From Hanleya hanleyi (lineage: Eukaryota; Mollusca; Polyplacophora; Lepidopleurida; Hanleyidae), in assembly GCA_036873755.1 (NCBI GenBank), contig JAVTVY010037159.1, forward strand, positions 1 through 64,000: a stretch of DNA of 64,000 bases, in the 5' to 3' direction. The position numbers were made by a program, and so were the translations under genes. Shown here in pieces: positions 50,998-61,129 of the stretch. Below the pieces are notes generated by a model. That model had not been told where the DNA came from, did no database searches, and saw nothing but the letters and a program-made list of their open reading frames with translations. Numbering within the stretch: position 1 is the stretch's first letter; every line of letters begins with the position of its first letter.

Positions 50998-51342
50998 ATG
51001 ATGTCTGCGCGAGTACGGAAGCACGCCCCGACGCTCCGTGTATTGAAGACGGCCCCACCCGAGTTGGTCCGAACCATTGTACGCGGTGCGGACCCTGACC
51101 TTGTACGCTGTCTGTGTGAGATAGGGTACAACATGTTAAAAGGCAACGTACCACTGACTCCGGCCCAGAAGACCAAGTTGACCAAGCATAAGACAGGTCT
51201 CCGAACCCTAGTCCAGAAGCGAGTCTCTCAAACACAAAAGAAAAAGGTGTTACAGAAAGGTGGCTTTCTCGGGGTCATCTTAACACCGTTGGCCGCTTCC
51301 GTGTTGGGTTCAGTATTGGGTGGACTCTTCGGCCGACAATGA
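50998..51342 (+). CDS. Small basic virion protein with hydrophobic Gly-rich tail
   Basis: An intact ORF of about 114 codons from ATG 50998. The middle carries LKGNVPLTPAQKTKL and a Lys-rich segment, and the end has KGGFLGVILTPLAASVLGSV. This order is recurrent next to Polinton/adintovirus capsid genes (recall) and suggests a core or membrane-active virion peptide. A TATA-like GATAAAAAG lies about 40 bp upstream. Confidence 0.75.
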   Translation: MMSARVRKHAPTLRVLKTAPPELVRTIVRGADPDLVRCLCEIGYNMLKGNVPLTPAQKTKLTKHKTGLRTLVQKRVSQTQKKKVLQKGGFLGVILTPLAASVLGSVLGGLFGRQ

Positions 51343-51419
51343 ACCACACCAAAAAAATGGTCCTCGTCGAACCACGGCTCCTTTAAAACCGCCAATCGCC
51401 CTACCCTGTCCCACCTACG

Positions 51420-52100
51420 GTGAAGACCATAAACAACCTCGATGAAGAGATGCAACAGATCTTACAAAGACCGGGGTTAAGCGACAGTGAGAAAGTACAA
51501 CGGTACAATGAGATGCTTCAACGGTACATGACGTTCATGGACCAATACAAAACCCTCTCTACCCAAGCACCTCCACCACCACCACGCGACACACCGCCGA
51601 CCTCAGCACCGCCCCAACAGCCGCCATTACCAGGGGTATCACCCACAGCCCCACAGTGGGTGGAAGATGAAGTCCTGAAGAGTGTACCTGCATCGTTCAA
51701 GAAACAAGCTGGCCTGGTATTACCACGGATGAAACAGAATCCTAACATGACTTGGAATGATAAAGGCGAACTACTGGTACAGAATCAGGTGGTTCCCGGT
51801 ACCCACATGACGGATTTAGTGAATGACCTGATGCGTCGACGCAGGTCGCACACGGATCCTCGAGGATGGGAGGTCTTCATGCATGTACCACAGGAATTGG
51901 TGGGGAACCCCCGGCGCTTGGCCTGGATGCAGCGGACCCAGCAATCGCCGGGTGGCCCACTACCTTCTTGGGAAGCCGAGTGGGAACCGGAGTCACCCCC
52001 CAAAACAACACCACGACGGGCAACTTCTTTTCACGTCTTTAAAAAACCACCCTTGATCAAGACACCCCACATCTCCAGAGCCGTGACACATAGCAAGTAA
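51420..52100 (+). CDS. Putative structural protein of the element (about 216-226 aa)
   Basis: An intact frame. A real ATG is at 51444 or 51450, while the frame is open from 51420. It has an N-terminal helix (QRYNEMLQRYMTFMDQY), a Pro-rich hinge, then MTWNDKGELLVQNQVVPG and GWEVFMHVPQELVGN. The WNDKGEL and PQELVGN blocks recur in proteins encoded by mollusc and cnidarian Polinton-like elements (recall). The function is unknown. Confidence 0.65.
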   Translation: MKTINNLDEEMQQILQRPGLSDSEKVQRYNEMLQRYMTFMDQYKTLSTQAPPPPPRDTPPTSAPPQQPPLPGVSPTAPQWVEDEVLKSVPASFKKQAGLVLPRMKQNPNMTWNDKGELLVQNQVVPGTHMTDLVNDLMRRRRSHTDPRGWEVFMHVPQELVGNPRRLAWMQRTQQSPGGPLPSWEAEWEPESPPKTTPRRATSFHVFKKPPLIKTPHISRAVTHSK

Positions 52101-52187
52101 CCGCGACGAACACGACGCCGGACACAACCGCCCAAGGCCTGGAACACCTATTAAAACCAACAGCAGCAGCAGGACAGCTCAGTCGCC

Positions 52188-52965
52188 ATGTTTTACCCCA
52201 CCCTAACAGTTCGCTGGATGTGTTTCCTGACAACACCTTGGCCAAGTACGTCACCCAGTTACCGCAGCCGTTGCATTTACCTGGACGATGGGAATGTGGC
52301 CTCGTGGATATCCAATACCCTTACTCGTGGTACAACGTGCGAGCCAATAAAGTATGGTACGAGGTGACCTACGAAGGCAAAGACACCCGACTCACCCTCC
52401 CCGAAGGCCAATACGATACTCCCAAGGAATTCATGCAGGGGCTGACAAGACTGTTGCATTATAAGGCTCTACGGGAGGTCAAGAATGTTTCAAAACCCAC
52501 CAAAACCTTTCCCTTCAAGAATCACGTGGACTTCGATTACAACGCACAAAACGACAAGGCACAGATCATCCTCACCGCCAACGTGAGTGCCGTACTGAGT
52601 CCTATCCTACAGCAAATGCTGGGTCTCAGTCGACCTACACGGGTCCATCCGAGGACCATGGCCAGATCCCGATGGATATGAAGTCGTGTATGTACGGACT
52701 CTACGTCTACTCGGACGTGGTCGACAACCACATCGTGGGCGATATAAACACACCTCTGTTACGGGTGGTCCCCATTAAAAAGACGTATGGAGATCAAGTT
52801 ACCCGCAGTTTCACCCACATGCTCTACCTACCCGTTCGACAAACCGACATCAACACTAGCACGGTGGATATAAGAGATGACACGGGACGACCGGCGGCAT
52901 TCGAGCGAGCAAAAGTGATGCTGACACTTCATTTTCGACAAGCACGTGCTCCCCACTTTGTATAA
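52188..52965 (+). pseudogene. Minor capsid (penton-type) protein, frameshifted
   Basis: The first frame (52220-52681) has WECGLVDIQYPYSWYN and DTPKEFMQGL. The second (about 52660-52965) has MYGLYVYSDVVDNHIVGD, PLLRVVP and a conserved end RAKVMLTLHF, typical of Polinton minor capsid proteins. The break is near 52640-52670. An additional frame problem separates the likely ATG at 52188 from the first frame. The next gene overlaps its stop by one base (TAATG). Confidence 0.8.
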
Positions 52966-53381
52966 TGAAGGTGCCTTACGAGTGCGATACACGCAGCTAT
53001 ATGGACTATTATGCCCAACAGGCCGGAGGTGGCCTTCCGGTCTTTAGTGGTGCACGCATGCAACGAGGACATGGGCTGGGAAGCATACTCGGGAGCATCG
53101 TCAAAACGTTCCTGCCCTTGGTGAGGCGTGGGGTGAAAGCAATCGGCAAACAAGCGGTACGCAGTGGATTGCAGGTCGCCGGTGATGTCTTGGGGGGTAC
53201 GGCACCCAAAGAAGCCTTGAAACGGCGGGCCAAAGAAGCAGGAGGCGTCTTGGTCGCCAAAGCACAACGCACCGTAGGGAATAAAAGACCTGCACCACCG
53301 AGACCACGCACCAGTCGACGACCGACCCAGCGACGGCGCACATCGAAGACCCAGGATATCTTTTCTCAAACATGTCCTTAA
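52965..53381 (+). CDS. pVI-like virion protein
   Basis: An intact ORF of 138 codons. It has YYAQQAGGGLPVF, GHGLGSILGS, an amphipathic stretch and a basic Arg/Pro-rich C-terminus. The GGGLPVF and GLGS motifs are shared with the membrane-lytic pVI-like protein of Polintons (recall). It overlaps the minor capsid stop by one base and the major capsid start by ten. Confidence 0.75.
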   Translation: MKVPYECDTRSYMDYYAQQAGGGLPVFSGARMQRGHGLGSILGSIVKTFLPLVRRGVKAIGKQAVRSGLQVAGDVLGGTAPKEALKRRAKEAGGVLVAKAQRTVGNKRPAPPRPRTSRRPTQRRRTSKTQDIFSQTCP

Positions 53382-54685
53382 TCCACGCAGTGTCCTGCCC
53401 TTCCACCAACAGTGAATTTGATTTGTGGACCGTCCCGCCAACACAGACCAGTGCCGAACAAGGATTATGGGTGGAGCATCTCCCGCTCTCCAGCATCAAC
53501 GAAACAGGACCCATCGAGTTCACCATCAGTAATGCGGATACGGCCTATGTGGATTTAGCCCATACACACTTGTATGTGAAAGCCAAGGTCGTCAATGGGG
53601 ATGGCTCCAGAATCGTCGACCAAGCACCGATGGGCCCGACGAATCTCTGGCTGCACTCTATGTTTCAACAGGTGGATATATTTCTCAGCGACAACCTCAT
53701 CAGTGACTCGATCAACACGTACCCCTATCGAGCCTACATCGAGACGCTGTTGTCGTATGGACGAGAGGCTAAAAAATCTCAGCTGACAGCCGCTTTATTC
53801 TACCAGGATACAGCCGAGCACATGGGCGTAGAGAACGACAGTGCGGGATAAAACAAACGGAAGGCTTTCACCGCGAACGGCGTCTCGGTGGATCTCATGG
53901 GTCGACTGCACGCAGACATGTTCATGCAAGACCGGTACCTCTTGAACAAGATCCCCATCAAAATTCGACTGATACGGGCGCCTCCGGCCTTCGCCTTGAT
54001 GGCCACTAACGTAGAGGGGCATGCAGCTGACTATGAGATTGTCATCCAAGACGCAGTCCTGTATGTCCGAAAAGTGAAACCGAATCCAGCCGTTCAATTG
54101 GGACACCTCAAAGCCTTGGAAACAAAACCAGCCCAGTACCCTATCCGACGTGTGCAAACCAAAGTGTTCTCTGTGTCTGCTGGAAATATGAGCGCCAACA
54201 AAGAAAACCTGTTCCTGAGGGAACTACCCAAGCGATTGATCCTGGCCTGGGTGGAAAATACTAGTTTCAGCGGAGCCTACCCAGAGAACCCGTTTGAGTG
54301 TAAACATTTCGGCATCAATTTTGTGGCCCTGCATGTGGATGGACAACAGGTCCGAGCCACGGCCTTAACACCGAACTTTGGGCGCGCGAATTTCATTCGA
54401 GCCTATCAGAGCCTGTTTACAGCCACCGGTCAAATCAACCAGGACGAAGGGAATATGATCAGTCGGGAGGACTACGCGAACGGATACACGTTGTTCTGTT
54501 TCGATCTGCCCCCCACCTTAGAGAACGACCATCAGCTGGCCTTCGCCAAGCAAGGCAATTTACGATTGGAAATCCACTTTGCACGAGCCCTCTGGAGCAC
54601 CGTCAATGTGATCTGCTACGCCGAGTTTGACAACATGATTCAAGTGGACAAGGCGCGCAACGTCCTGTGTGACTTCTCCATCTAA
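53372..54685 (+). pseudogene. Major capsid protein (double jelly-roll), one in-frame stop
   Basis: The total frame is 438 codons, with a TAA at 53849-53851 (codon 160); the frame is unchanged after it. N-terminal motifs are FDLWTVPPTQT and GPIEFTISNADTAYVDL. The second half has FRAYQSLF-like and GYTLFCFDLPPTL, and ends AEFDNMIQVDKARNVL. The family is the Polinton/adintovirus major capsid protein. The single stop and otherwise open frame suggest fairly recent inactivation. Confidence 0.88.
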
Positions 54686-54686
54686 C

Positions 54687-55154
54687 ATGGATACAGACCA
54701 GATAACCACCGTGCTGAAGAATGACCCAGAGACACGTATGGTCTTTCAAGGGGTGTTCGCCCGAGATGTGTTCCCATTAGACCGTATGTATCCTGCTGCT
54801 TACGTTCTCAACACGGACCCGATGGATCGGCCCGGTGAACATTGGGTGGCCGTGTACTTGACAGAACAGCAGGGCGAATACTTTGACCCGTACGGCCTGC
54901 CACCCCTCCATCCCGATTTAACAGACTTCATGGATCAAGGCACAGAGACGTGGTGTTGGAACAGTCAAACGTTGCAAAGCCTGACCAGTAGCGTGTGCGG
55001 ACAATATTGCTTATTTTACCTGTACCATCGATGCCGGGGAAGACCCTTATCTACCATCGTACAGATGTTTGACGAGTACCCCAAGGCCGAGGACCGCGAT
55101 GTACTCGTATATGACTGGGCCGCCCATCGTTTCAATGTACAAGCCCCGTTCTGA
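54687..55154 (+). CDS. Adenain-like cysteine protease
   Basis: An intact ORF of 155 codons from ATG 54687. The catalytic His lies in GEHWVAVY (about residue 52), the Asp in EYFDPYG, the Gln in QSLTSSVCGQYC and the nucleophile Cys in the same block (about 112). It matches the maturation protease of adenoviruses and Polintons (family C5) in length and motif order. It follows the major capsid gene with a gap of one or two bases. A poly(A) signal is at 55261. Confidence 0.9.
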   Translation: MDTDQITTVLKNDPETRMVFQGVFARDVFPLDRMYPAAYVLNTDPMDRPGEHWVAVYLTEQQGEYFDPYGLPPLHPDLTDFMDQGTETWCWNSQTLQSLTSSVCGQYCLFYLYHRCRGRPLSTIVQMFDEYPKAEDRDVLVYDWAAHRFNVQAPF

Positions 55155-55260
55155 TAACTAATTCAAAACAGCATATTGAATGAGATATGCTGGTTGAGCA
55201 TTTCGTTCGCTTGTTTCTTGTTCACTTTCAGCTGAATGGTCATACTCAAACATCAACACG

Positions 55261-55266
55261 AATAAA
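55261..55266 (+). terminator. Poly(A) signal after the capsid-protease genes
   Basis: AATAAA about 105 bp past the protease stop, on the right strand. Confidence 0.6.
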
Positions 55267-55379
55267 ATATCAATGGAGATAAATTCTGTTTTATTCACCA
55301 CTCAGATGATCAAATTGTTTGACTTTCTCAACTGTCATAACATTATACAAGCCATTTTTGTTTGCTAGTTAGTTCCAGA

Positions 55380-55612
55380 TGTCCAAGAGAAATGTGGAAA
55401 TGAATTTCAAGATTTCGAAGACCGGAAATCTTTAATGTTACGTCGTTTCTCACAGAAATCGCAGAAGTGGCATCTAACATCTGAGTATCTTCCAGATCAC
55501 CACTGGCAGCACATATACTTGCCCGGACAACGTCGGGCTGGACGACGGCACCGCTCACGACACTTTCCACTTGATCCAATCAATACACAAGTACACCACG
55601 CCCCACACGCAT
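55380..55612 (-). other. Cysteine-rich open segment, possible exon or viral remnant
   Basis: On the minus strand, from an acceptor-like ACCAAACCAG, the frame encodes CGAWCTCVLIGSSGKC, CRERCRRP, RRCPGKYMCC, an in-frame TGA, then CHFCDFCEKRRN. Twelve or more Cys in about 70 codons is unlikely by chance. No start codon or family is recognised. Confidence 0.3.
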
Positions 55613-55819
55613 CTGGTTTGGTCAAGGATCATTTTATTATGTCTATCAGATGAGATAAGACGACAACAAGTCATGCATGGATTCCTACTGTGTTCACTAA
55701 GTTTCAAGTAGGATACAAATGTGATCGGGTAACATTACTATTTGAATGCATTGACTGTAAACATATACGAAAACAAATTGTGACAATAAATGCACATTAT
55801 TAAAAAGAAAAATGCATAG

Positions 55820-56590
55820 CTATTCATAACCAATTCAGAGCGAAATATGTCCGACAAAAATTTTGACCTGTCATATTCAATGGTCTGTCGGCGAAGGGTG
55901 TTCCTTAGGCTAGAGAAAATGATTTTGGTGCATCGGAAAATTCATACCAATTCAATTCCAGTAAGAAGGCAGCCTTTTATAAATGCCTTGAGGATGATTC
56001 CCAAGGATATTTTCCCATTTTCACCCAAAACCCAAAACCCACATGAAAAAAGGGTTATTTTCCCTTCTAATCCAATTATACAGGGTACATACACAAACTA
56101 CGCAATATTTTCACAAATAGTAGGGTGACCCCCTGTATTTATTTCACTATTTGTCTTATCTTAGCACATTCTGCATGTTAATAACTATTTAATGTATACT
56201 TACTGTCATCTTGTCCGGACTGAGACAATATGATTGTCGGCGGAATGAACTGGATATTAGAAGCGCTTAGGATTAACATAATTCGTAATAAGTAAGTCAC
56301 GAGTTCTTGCTAAGTTGTCTTGTCCATTTTATGAACTATTGATAATGGAAGTCCATGGAAAGAGCTGGGGGGTTTTTCTGTATCGTTCACAGGACCAGAG
56401 AACTCACTGAATCTGATGTTTGAAATTCTGTCGTCGTCCGACAGTCACCTACATTTCTTAAAATATATTGTTTATACTATATGCTAAATAATATTAAATG
56501 GGAACAACCTGACTGGTCCCACTATTTACCTTGATTTACCTTGATGGCTGCTTTTAGGGATTTTATAGAAGCACATGGATCGGACAGCCG
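55820..56590. other. No gene seen
   Basis: AT-rich sequence with short ORFs only. Confidence 0.5.
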
Positions 56591-56592
56591 AA

Positions 56593-56867
56593 GATTAAGA
56601 ACCCGAGTATCTTGTGTTGGTCTGGTCTGAGTGATTAAGAACCCGAGTATCTTGTGTTGGTCTGGTCTGAGTTTGAAAGTTCATACACTTTTGCTGTCTA
56701 TAACGTGTTGGGGCAGTGCGTTCCAGGCATTCACAACTCTTTGGCTAAAGAAGTTCCATCTTATATCTAGACGTGCTCGATCCTTGAAAAGTTAGTGAGT
56801 GTGACAGCGAACATTAGAGTTTGGTTTGAACGGAAAACGTTTCTGATAATCCTCCATTTCTCATTTT
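56593..56867 (-). pseudogene. LINE RT C-terminal tail, split by a MITE
   Basis: The minus strand reads RWNFFSQRVVNAWNALPQHV then a stop, the typical end of CR1/Rex-type LINE proteins. A duplicated segment of about 41 bp (56595-56675) lies at its 3' end. Its upstream part is at 57596-57780, beyond the MITE. Confidence 0.7.
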
Positions 56868-56871
56868 TTAA

Positions 56872-57591
56872 CCCTACCTGGCCTGGGGGGGGGGACTTTC
56901 CGCCCCCCCCCCTCCTTTTTTTTTTGCTCGTATCTCCGGAACGACAAAAAATTGAGAGTTGAAACTCCGTGACTTTTTAGATTATCACATTGGGGTCATT
57001 TTGAGCCTATTTGCATGACCCCCCGAACAGAGGATGGGCAAAATGCCCCCCTACCAAACTTTCTGCGATATCTCCGGGACGCCAAAAAAATGGAGAGCTG
57101 AAACTTCGTTATATAGGTTATTATATTGGGGTCAGTTTGAGCCTATTTGCATAACATCACGAGCAGCATGGGTAAATTCAAAATGGCGGCCATGCGGCGT
57201 ACCAGACAAAATGAAGTTTTCGTCATATTTTATTTTTTTTGTACGGAAAAGTGGGGAAAACTTATTTTATTTCATATCAGATTATTGTTTACTAATTTAT
57301 CATGCAGTTTTTGCAAAGAAAAAACAAAAGTAAAAAATTCGAAGATTTTGACCGAAAAATCGTCCAAATATGCCCTTTTTGAAAATGACGTCACAGTGAC
57401 GTCATCATGGCGGCCATCTTCGATTTTTTCACATTTTCTTGTAGAGCTTGACTCAAAGATATAGTGTGGTAAGTTTCAGCCCTCTAGCCTTAGCGATAGC
57501 GAAAATATATAGGGGTGGGGGGGTCACTTCCCCCCGCCCCCCCCCCTCCCCCAGGGTGCGGTACACCCCAAATCGCCCAGGCCAGATAGGG
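56872..57591. mobile_element. TTAA-flanked MITE (piggyBac-like), 720 bp
   Basis: TTAA on both sides (56868-56871, 57592-57595), termini CCCTACCTGGCCTGG and CCAGGCCAGATAGGG, then G/C homopolymer tracts inside both ends. The interior has palindromic GACGTCACAGTGACGTCA and ATGGCGGCCAT motifs. No transposase. It interrupts a LINE fragment. Confidence 0.82.
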
Positions 57592-57595
57592 TTAA

Positions 57596-57780
57596 AGCAG
57601 TTTGAAAGTATCAATCATATCTCTGCGAAATCTTCTGCTCTCCAGGCTGTACAGATCTAATTCTTGTAACCGTTGAATGTACGATATGTGTGACACAGAT
57701 TCGACTACCTTTGTTGCTCGTCGATGTCCTTTCTGTATAATTTCTAATTGTTGGTTAGCCTTTTTGACTGTTGTCGCCAC
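57596..57780 (-). pseudogene. LINE RT C-terminal fragment, upstream half
   Basis: The minus frame has NQQLEIIQKGHRRATKVV, YIQRLQELDLYSLE and RRDMIDTFKLL, the conserved LINE region just after the RT. It continues at 56867 on the other side of the MITE. Confidence 0.8.
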
Positions 57781-57819
57781 CTGTGTCTCTACCTTAACTC
57801 TGCTAGTGCTAGGTAAATG

Positions 57820-58720
57820 AGGGGAGGGGGAGGGGGCATTATAGCCCTACAGAACTTTCTACCCTATCTCCGGAACGACAAATAATTGAGAGCTGACACT
57901 TTGTGACTTTGTGAATGGCACATGATAGTTAGACCTATATGTCTATAAAACTGAAGCAGCCTTCGCTTCTGTCGCTCCTGTCCTGTCGAAAAGAGATGAT
58001 CACAACTTCGACAATGTAACTTCGTAACTTGTGTCTTATTCCGCTTAACCCGGGGCTAGGGACCATATGAACCCATGTATTTCAAGATCTTCATGGTATG
58101 CATATGAACAGGCACAATCGAAGCGAGACTGAGATACATCATACTCTAGATAACGACTTTAACGAAAATCATAAGGATTAAGAATACTGATCAACGATAC
58201 GGATTTTATATTTATGGGACGTCATGATGTCTTGCCGGCATCATTGAAAACTGTTGACCGCTTCTCTCTTGCCTATTTAAAAAAACTAACCTATTTTTAT
58301 GTATACTATGATTTGTTTTTCGAAGTTGGTGCAAATGCTGTTATATAAATTAGGTCTTTGGATTATAGACGCGTAAATTCTTTAATGGGAAACAGCTTAA
58401 TTATGAACGAATTGTAGCTTATCATGTTTGGGTCATTTTGAGCCAACTTTCGTATTCCTCCGAGCAGAGTATAATGGATAAATTCAAAATGGCGGCCATT
58501 TGGGGATACAGAAAAAATGATGTTTTCGTCATTTTTCTTCAAAATTCCTGCTTTTCTTCGAGGAGAAATGAGCAAAACTATTTTATGTCACATCAGATTA
58601 TTATTTATTAATTTATCGTGCAGTTTTCTTCTGACAAGGACCCACACATTTTTTTTCCAACATGGCCGCCAAATCCAAGATGGCCGCCATAATAATGGCC
58701 AAATACTGAAATTACCTTAG
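57820..58720. mobile_element. Second TTAA-MITE relative, interrupted by a retroelement fragment
   Basis: 57820-57914 (TATCTCCGGAACGAC, AATTGAGAGCTGA) and 58412-58720 (AAATTCAAAATGGCGGCCAT, CAGATTATTATTTATTAATT) match consecutive parts of the MITE at 56872-57591. The gap holds a family A retroelement piece. Confidence 0.65.
57915..58410 (+). mobile_element. Retroelement 3' fragment, family A, nested in the MITE relative
   Basis: It contains RDDHNFD, CCCGGGGCTAGGG, and CTTGCCGGCATCATTGAAAA, collinear with 33290-33970. Confidence 0.65.
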
Positions 58721-58789
58721 TTCATTGTTTGATTTGTGTGAGAAGCCTAAAACTTGGTATGATGCTAGCTATTGGTGTCTCCGTCATTT

Positions 58790-59610
58790 TCCATTTAATG
58801 TTTCGGGGTGTTGACTACGACTTGAGGGATGTCCACGTCATCTGTGATGCCATTGATGACGTCATCAGTAGGAGTAGTAGCCAAAGTGGGCATTTGGGGG
58901 GTGTGAAGGAAGGTGTCTGGGGTAGAGATGGCCCATCCGTGGTCCGAATGGGCCGTGTGGTGTGTCAACTTGTAGCTCTCTGCATGTAGACGACGAATGG
59001 TATGGTATTTGTTGGAAGTCGCATTGTGCTACGCATGCACAGTTGAGCAGTAGTAACGAAAGATGTCATTTTGGACGTGCGAAATGACATGTTTGGGCAA
59101 TCAAGAGACCCATATTTGATCCAAATGGACCGGTTGGGGTATCCTAGTGAAGCGTTCGTGGGGTTGAGTCAGACTGGCGTGTTTTTGATTGGAAGTCGCG
59201 CCAATCTGCGCATGGGCAGTTGAGGTGTAGTAAGTAAAGTGGTCATTCAGGAGGTGCGCATGGGTATATTTGAACGATTGAGGGACCATTCTTGGTCCGA
59301 ATGCGTCGTGTGAGGTGTCAAAGTGAAGCCCTCGGTGTGTAGACCACGACTTGAGGGATGTCCACGTCGTCTGTGACGTCATCGGTGAGATCATCAGTAG
59401 GAGAAGTAGCCAAAGTGGACATTTTGGAGGTGTGAAGGGAGGTTTTTGGGGTAGAGATGGACCATCCGTGGTCCGAATGGACCGTGTTGGGTGTCATCCT
59501 CTATAGCTGCCTGCATGTAGACAACGAAAGGTATGGTTTTGTTGGAAGTCGCATTGCGCTACGCATGCTCAGTTGGGCAGTAGTAACATCAAGATGTCAT
59601 TCAGGGTCAA
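58790..59610. repeat. Tandem units related to 44790-45400
   Basis: A composite repeat of about 530 bp (GACTTGAGGGATGTCCACGT at 58820 and 59350) made of shorter units. It shares GTGAGGTGTCAAAGTGAAGC (59309) with 44803 and has TGACGTCATC and CGCATGC motifs. Same orientation as the left array. Confidence 0.7.
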
Positions 59611-59906
59611 TAGAACAAAGATCATTGCGAGGTCCACGAGCCATCGCTGCTTCTGGCGTGAGCGCTCGTAGTCCATAGCCCGAGCATCAAGGATGGCTTT
59701 CATAGTCCTGTATAGTGGTGGGTGATAGCACACCTCGCCATCGAGTCGAGGACCGCTTCTGTGAACTCTTCCAGGATCTGGCATCACCCCTCGTTGTCCT
59801 CGCCATCTGCAAACATGGACCGAACCACTGATCGGTAACCCATGAATGAGTTAACCACGGTCACATGCTGTGAAATGCGAATGGCATAGGGATGGGTCTC
59901 CGCCAT
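59581..59906 (-). pseudogene. Homologue of the 101-aa element protein, broken
   Basis: The start (ATG at 59906) and promoter (TATAAAAC at 59959-59952) match 47841-48199. The frame is broken in the middle (TGA near 59786), and the C-terminal part (AILDARAMDYERSRQKQR) continues in another frame. Confidence 0.8.
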
Positions 59907-60072
59907 GGCTCTGCAACAGTTGGAATGGGGGTGTGGGGTCCAGAGGGACGTGTTTTATAGGCGATATCACACATGTGCGCTGATACGTAGCTCTACGAGT
60001 CCGTGATAAGTACTATTCTGATTGGTTAATCAAATAAGAGAACAACAACAGCAAGGATTACAGGTCAATCAT

Positions 60073-60125
60073 TTTATTATCCCCTCCATCAGAGCGCACC
60101 CATGCTGGGGGAGCCGCTATGGGTG
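60073..60125 (-). terminator. 3' stem-loop and poly(A) signal of the second zinc-finger gene
   Basis: Stem CACCCAT/ATGGGTG (60097-60103 with 60119-60125) with loop GGGGGAGCCGC, then AATAAA (60078-60073) on the minus strand, as in the first copy. Confidence 0.65.
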
Positions 60126-60249
60126 TGTTTACTATTCACTTATGTTATTGTCCGTGTCTTGGCCGCATAGTCAGCTGCTCTTCTCAAATCAGAAGTTAAT
60201 TGTGCTGATCTCAGGCGGCTTTTGTTCAATCAGAAGACGACCATGAGAA

Positions 60250-60781
60250 TAAGTATTAATATAAGTCATGGATGAAACACAAAATGGAACACAAACTGTG
60301 GTCTTTCGGATTGATAGGGCTCAATTGACTGTGGAGTCTGAAGACTCGACCGCAATGCTGGCATTCATGGTTGGGTGCTCTTTGGACCGAACGTTGATGT
60401 CACCGTAAATTATCCTTACGACGAAATGACTTCCTGCAGATCGAACATGTATACTCGCCAACAGGATCTTGAAAAGTAGACTCAAGGTTGGAGTCAAACG
60501 CCACGGCTTCCTCAACCCTCAAGCGTGCATGTCCATGGATTACACTTTGGTGAGATCTCAACTGACTGTGTAGTCTGAAGTGGTGTCCACAGTCCCCACA
60601 TTCGATGCCTGGATTTCTCATGGAGAAACCGTTCATGTCACTGTAAACTATCCAGGCGATTAAATGTATCCACGCAGGTCTCGCATGTGTACTGGGCAGT
60701 AGCATCTTGGATGGTAGACTCATGGCGTTGTAAGTCGTGCAAGCGTGTTAAGGACTTGGAGCAAGTGGAACACGAGAACAT
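60250..60781 (-). pseudogene. Second C2H2 zinc-finger gene, broken
   Basis: From ATG 60781 the minus strand reads MFSCSTCSKSLTRLHDLQRH and YTCETCVDTFNRLD, then breaks. Other frames carry CGDCGHHFRLHSQLRSHQ and CSICRKSFRRKDNLR. It matches residues 1-80 of the gene at 45956-46900 but with extra fingers and several frameshifts. Confidence 0.75.
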
Positions 60782-60984
60782 CGTGGCGTAAGTGGTTGAA
60801 CGAATGACTGCTGAAAGAGTCAGAAAGTTTGCTTTGATAGTGCGCTAGCTGGCGATCTATTTTTAGCACAACCGGTTTCGACGAAAATTCCGGTATACCG
60901 CCACTTTCATAAACCTTCCCTACAAAAAAAACTCCCCTACGTTGTTCTCGCCACCAATCGCCGCATCACCGTCCTGCCTGTCCA

Positions 60985-61045
60985 CACTTGAATCATGTAT
61001 GTGCGTGTGTGTGTGTGTGCGTGTGTGTGTGCGTTTGTGTACACG
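60985..61045. repeat. GT microsatellite
   Basis: Interrupted GTGTGT/GCGTGT run. Confidence 0.9.
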
Positions 61046-61129
61046 TATAAACCGTAAGATGAGGACCAAAGCTTGAATTCTTACTATGTTTCCGAGGACC
61101 GACGTTGCTCCAAGATCCAGAAAGTGGTC

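Larger units (their letters stand above)
45740..55270. mobile_element. Polinton/Maverick-like endogenous DNA virus, decayed, without polymerase B
   Basis: The hallmark virion module is present in typical order: integrase, FtsK/HerA-type ATPase, small basic protein, minor capsid, pVI-like, double jelly-roll major capsid and adenain-like protease. A C2H2 zinc-finger gene diverges on the left. It is about 9.5 kb against the usual 15-20 kb, and no DNA polymerase B was found in six frames. Frameshifts and one stop show decay. The exact ends and target duplication could not be defined; the tandem units at 44790-45400 may be terminal. Confidence 0.85.

Noticed and set aside
44790..59610. The two CRE/NRF1 arrays as terminal inverted repeats of one large element
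   Set aside because: They are in the same orientation and the right one borders a separate, rearranged copy.
55270..60000. DNA polymerase B for the Polinton-like element in its right flank
   Set aside because: No frame there shows polymerase motifs; the region is LINE fragments and MITEs.
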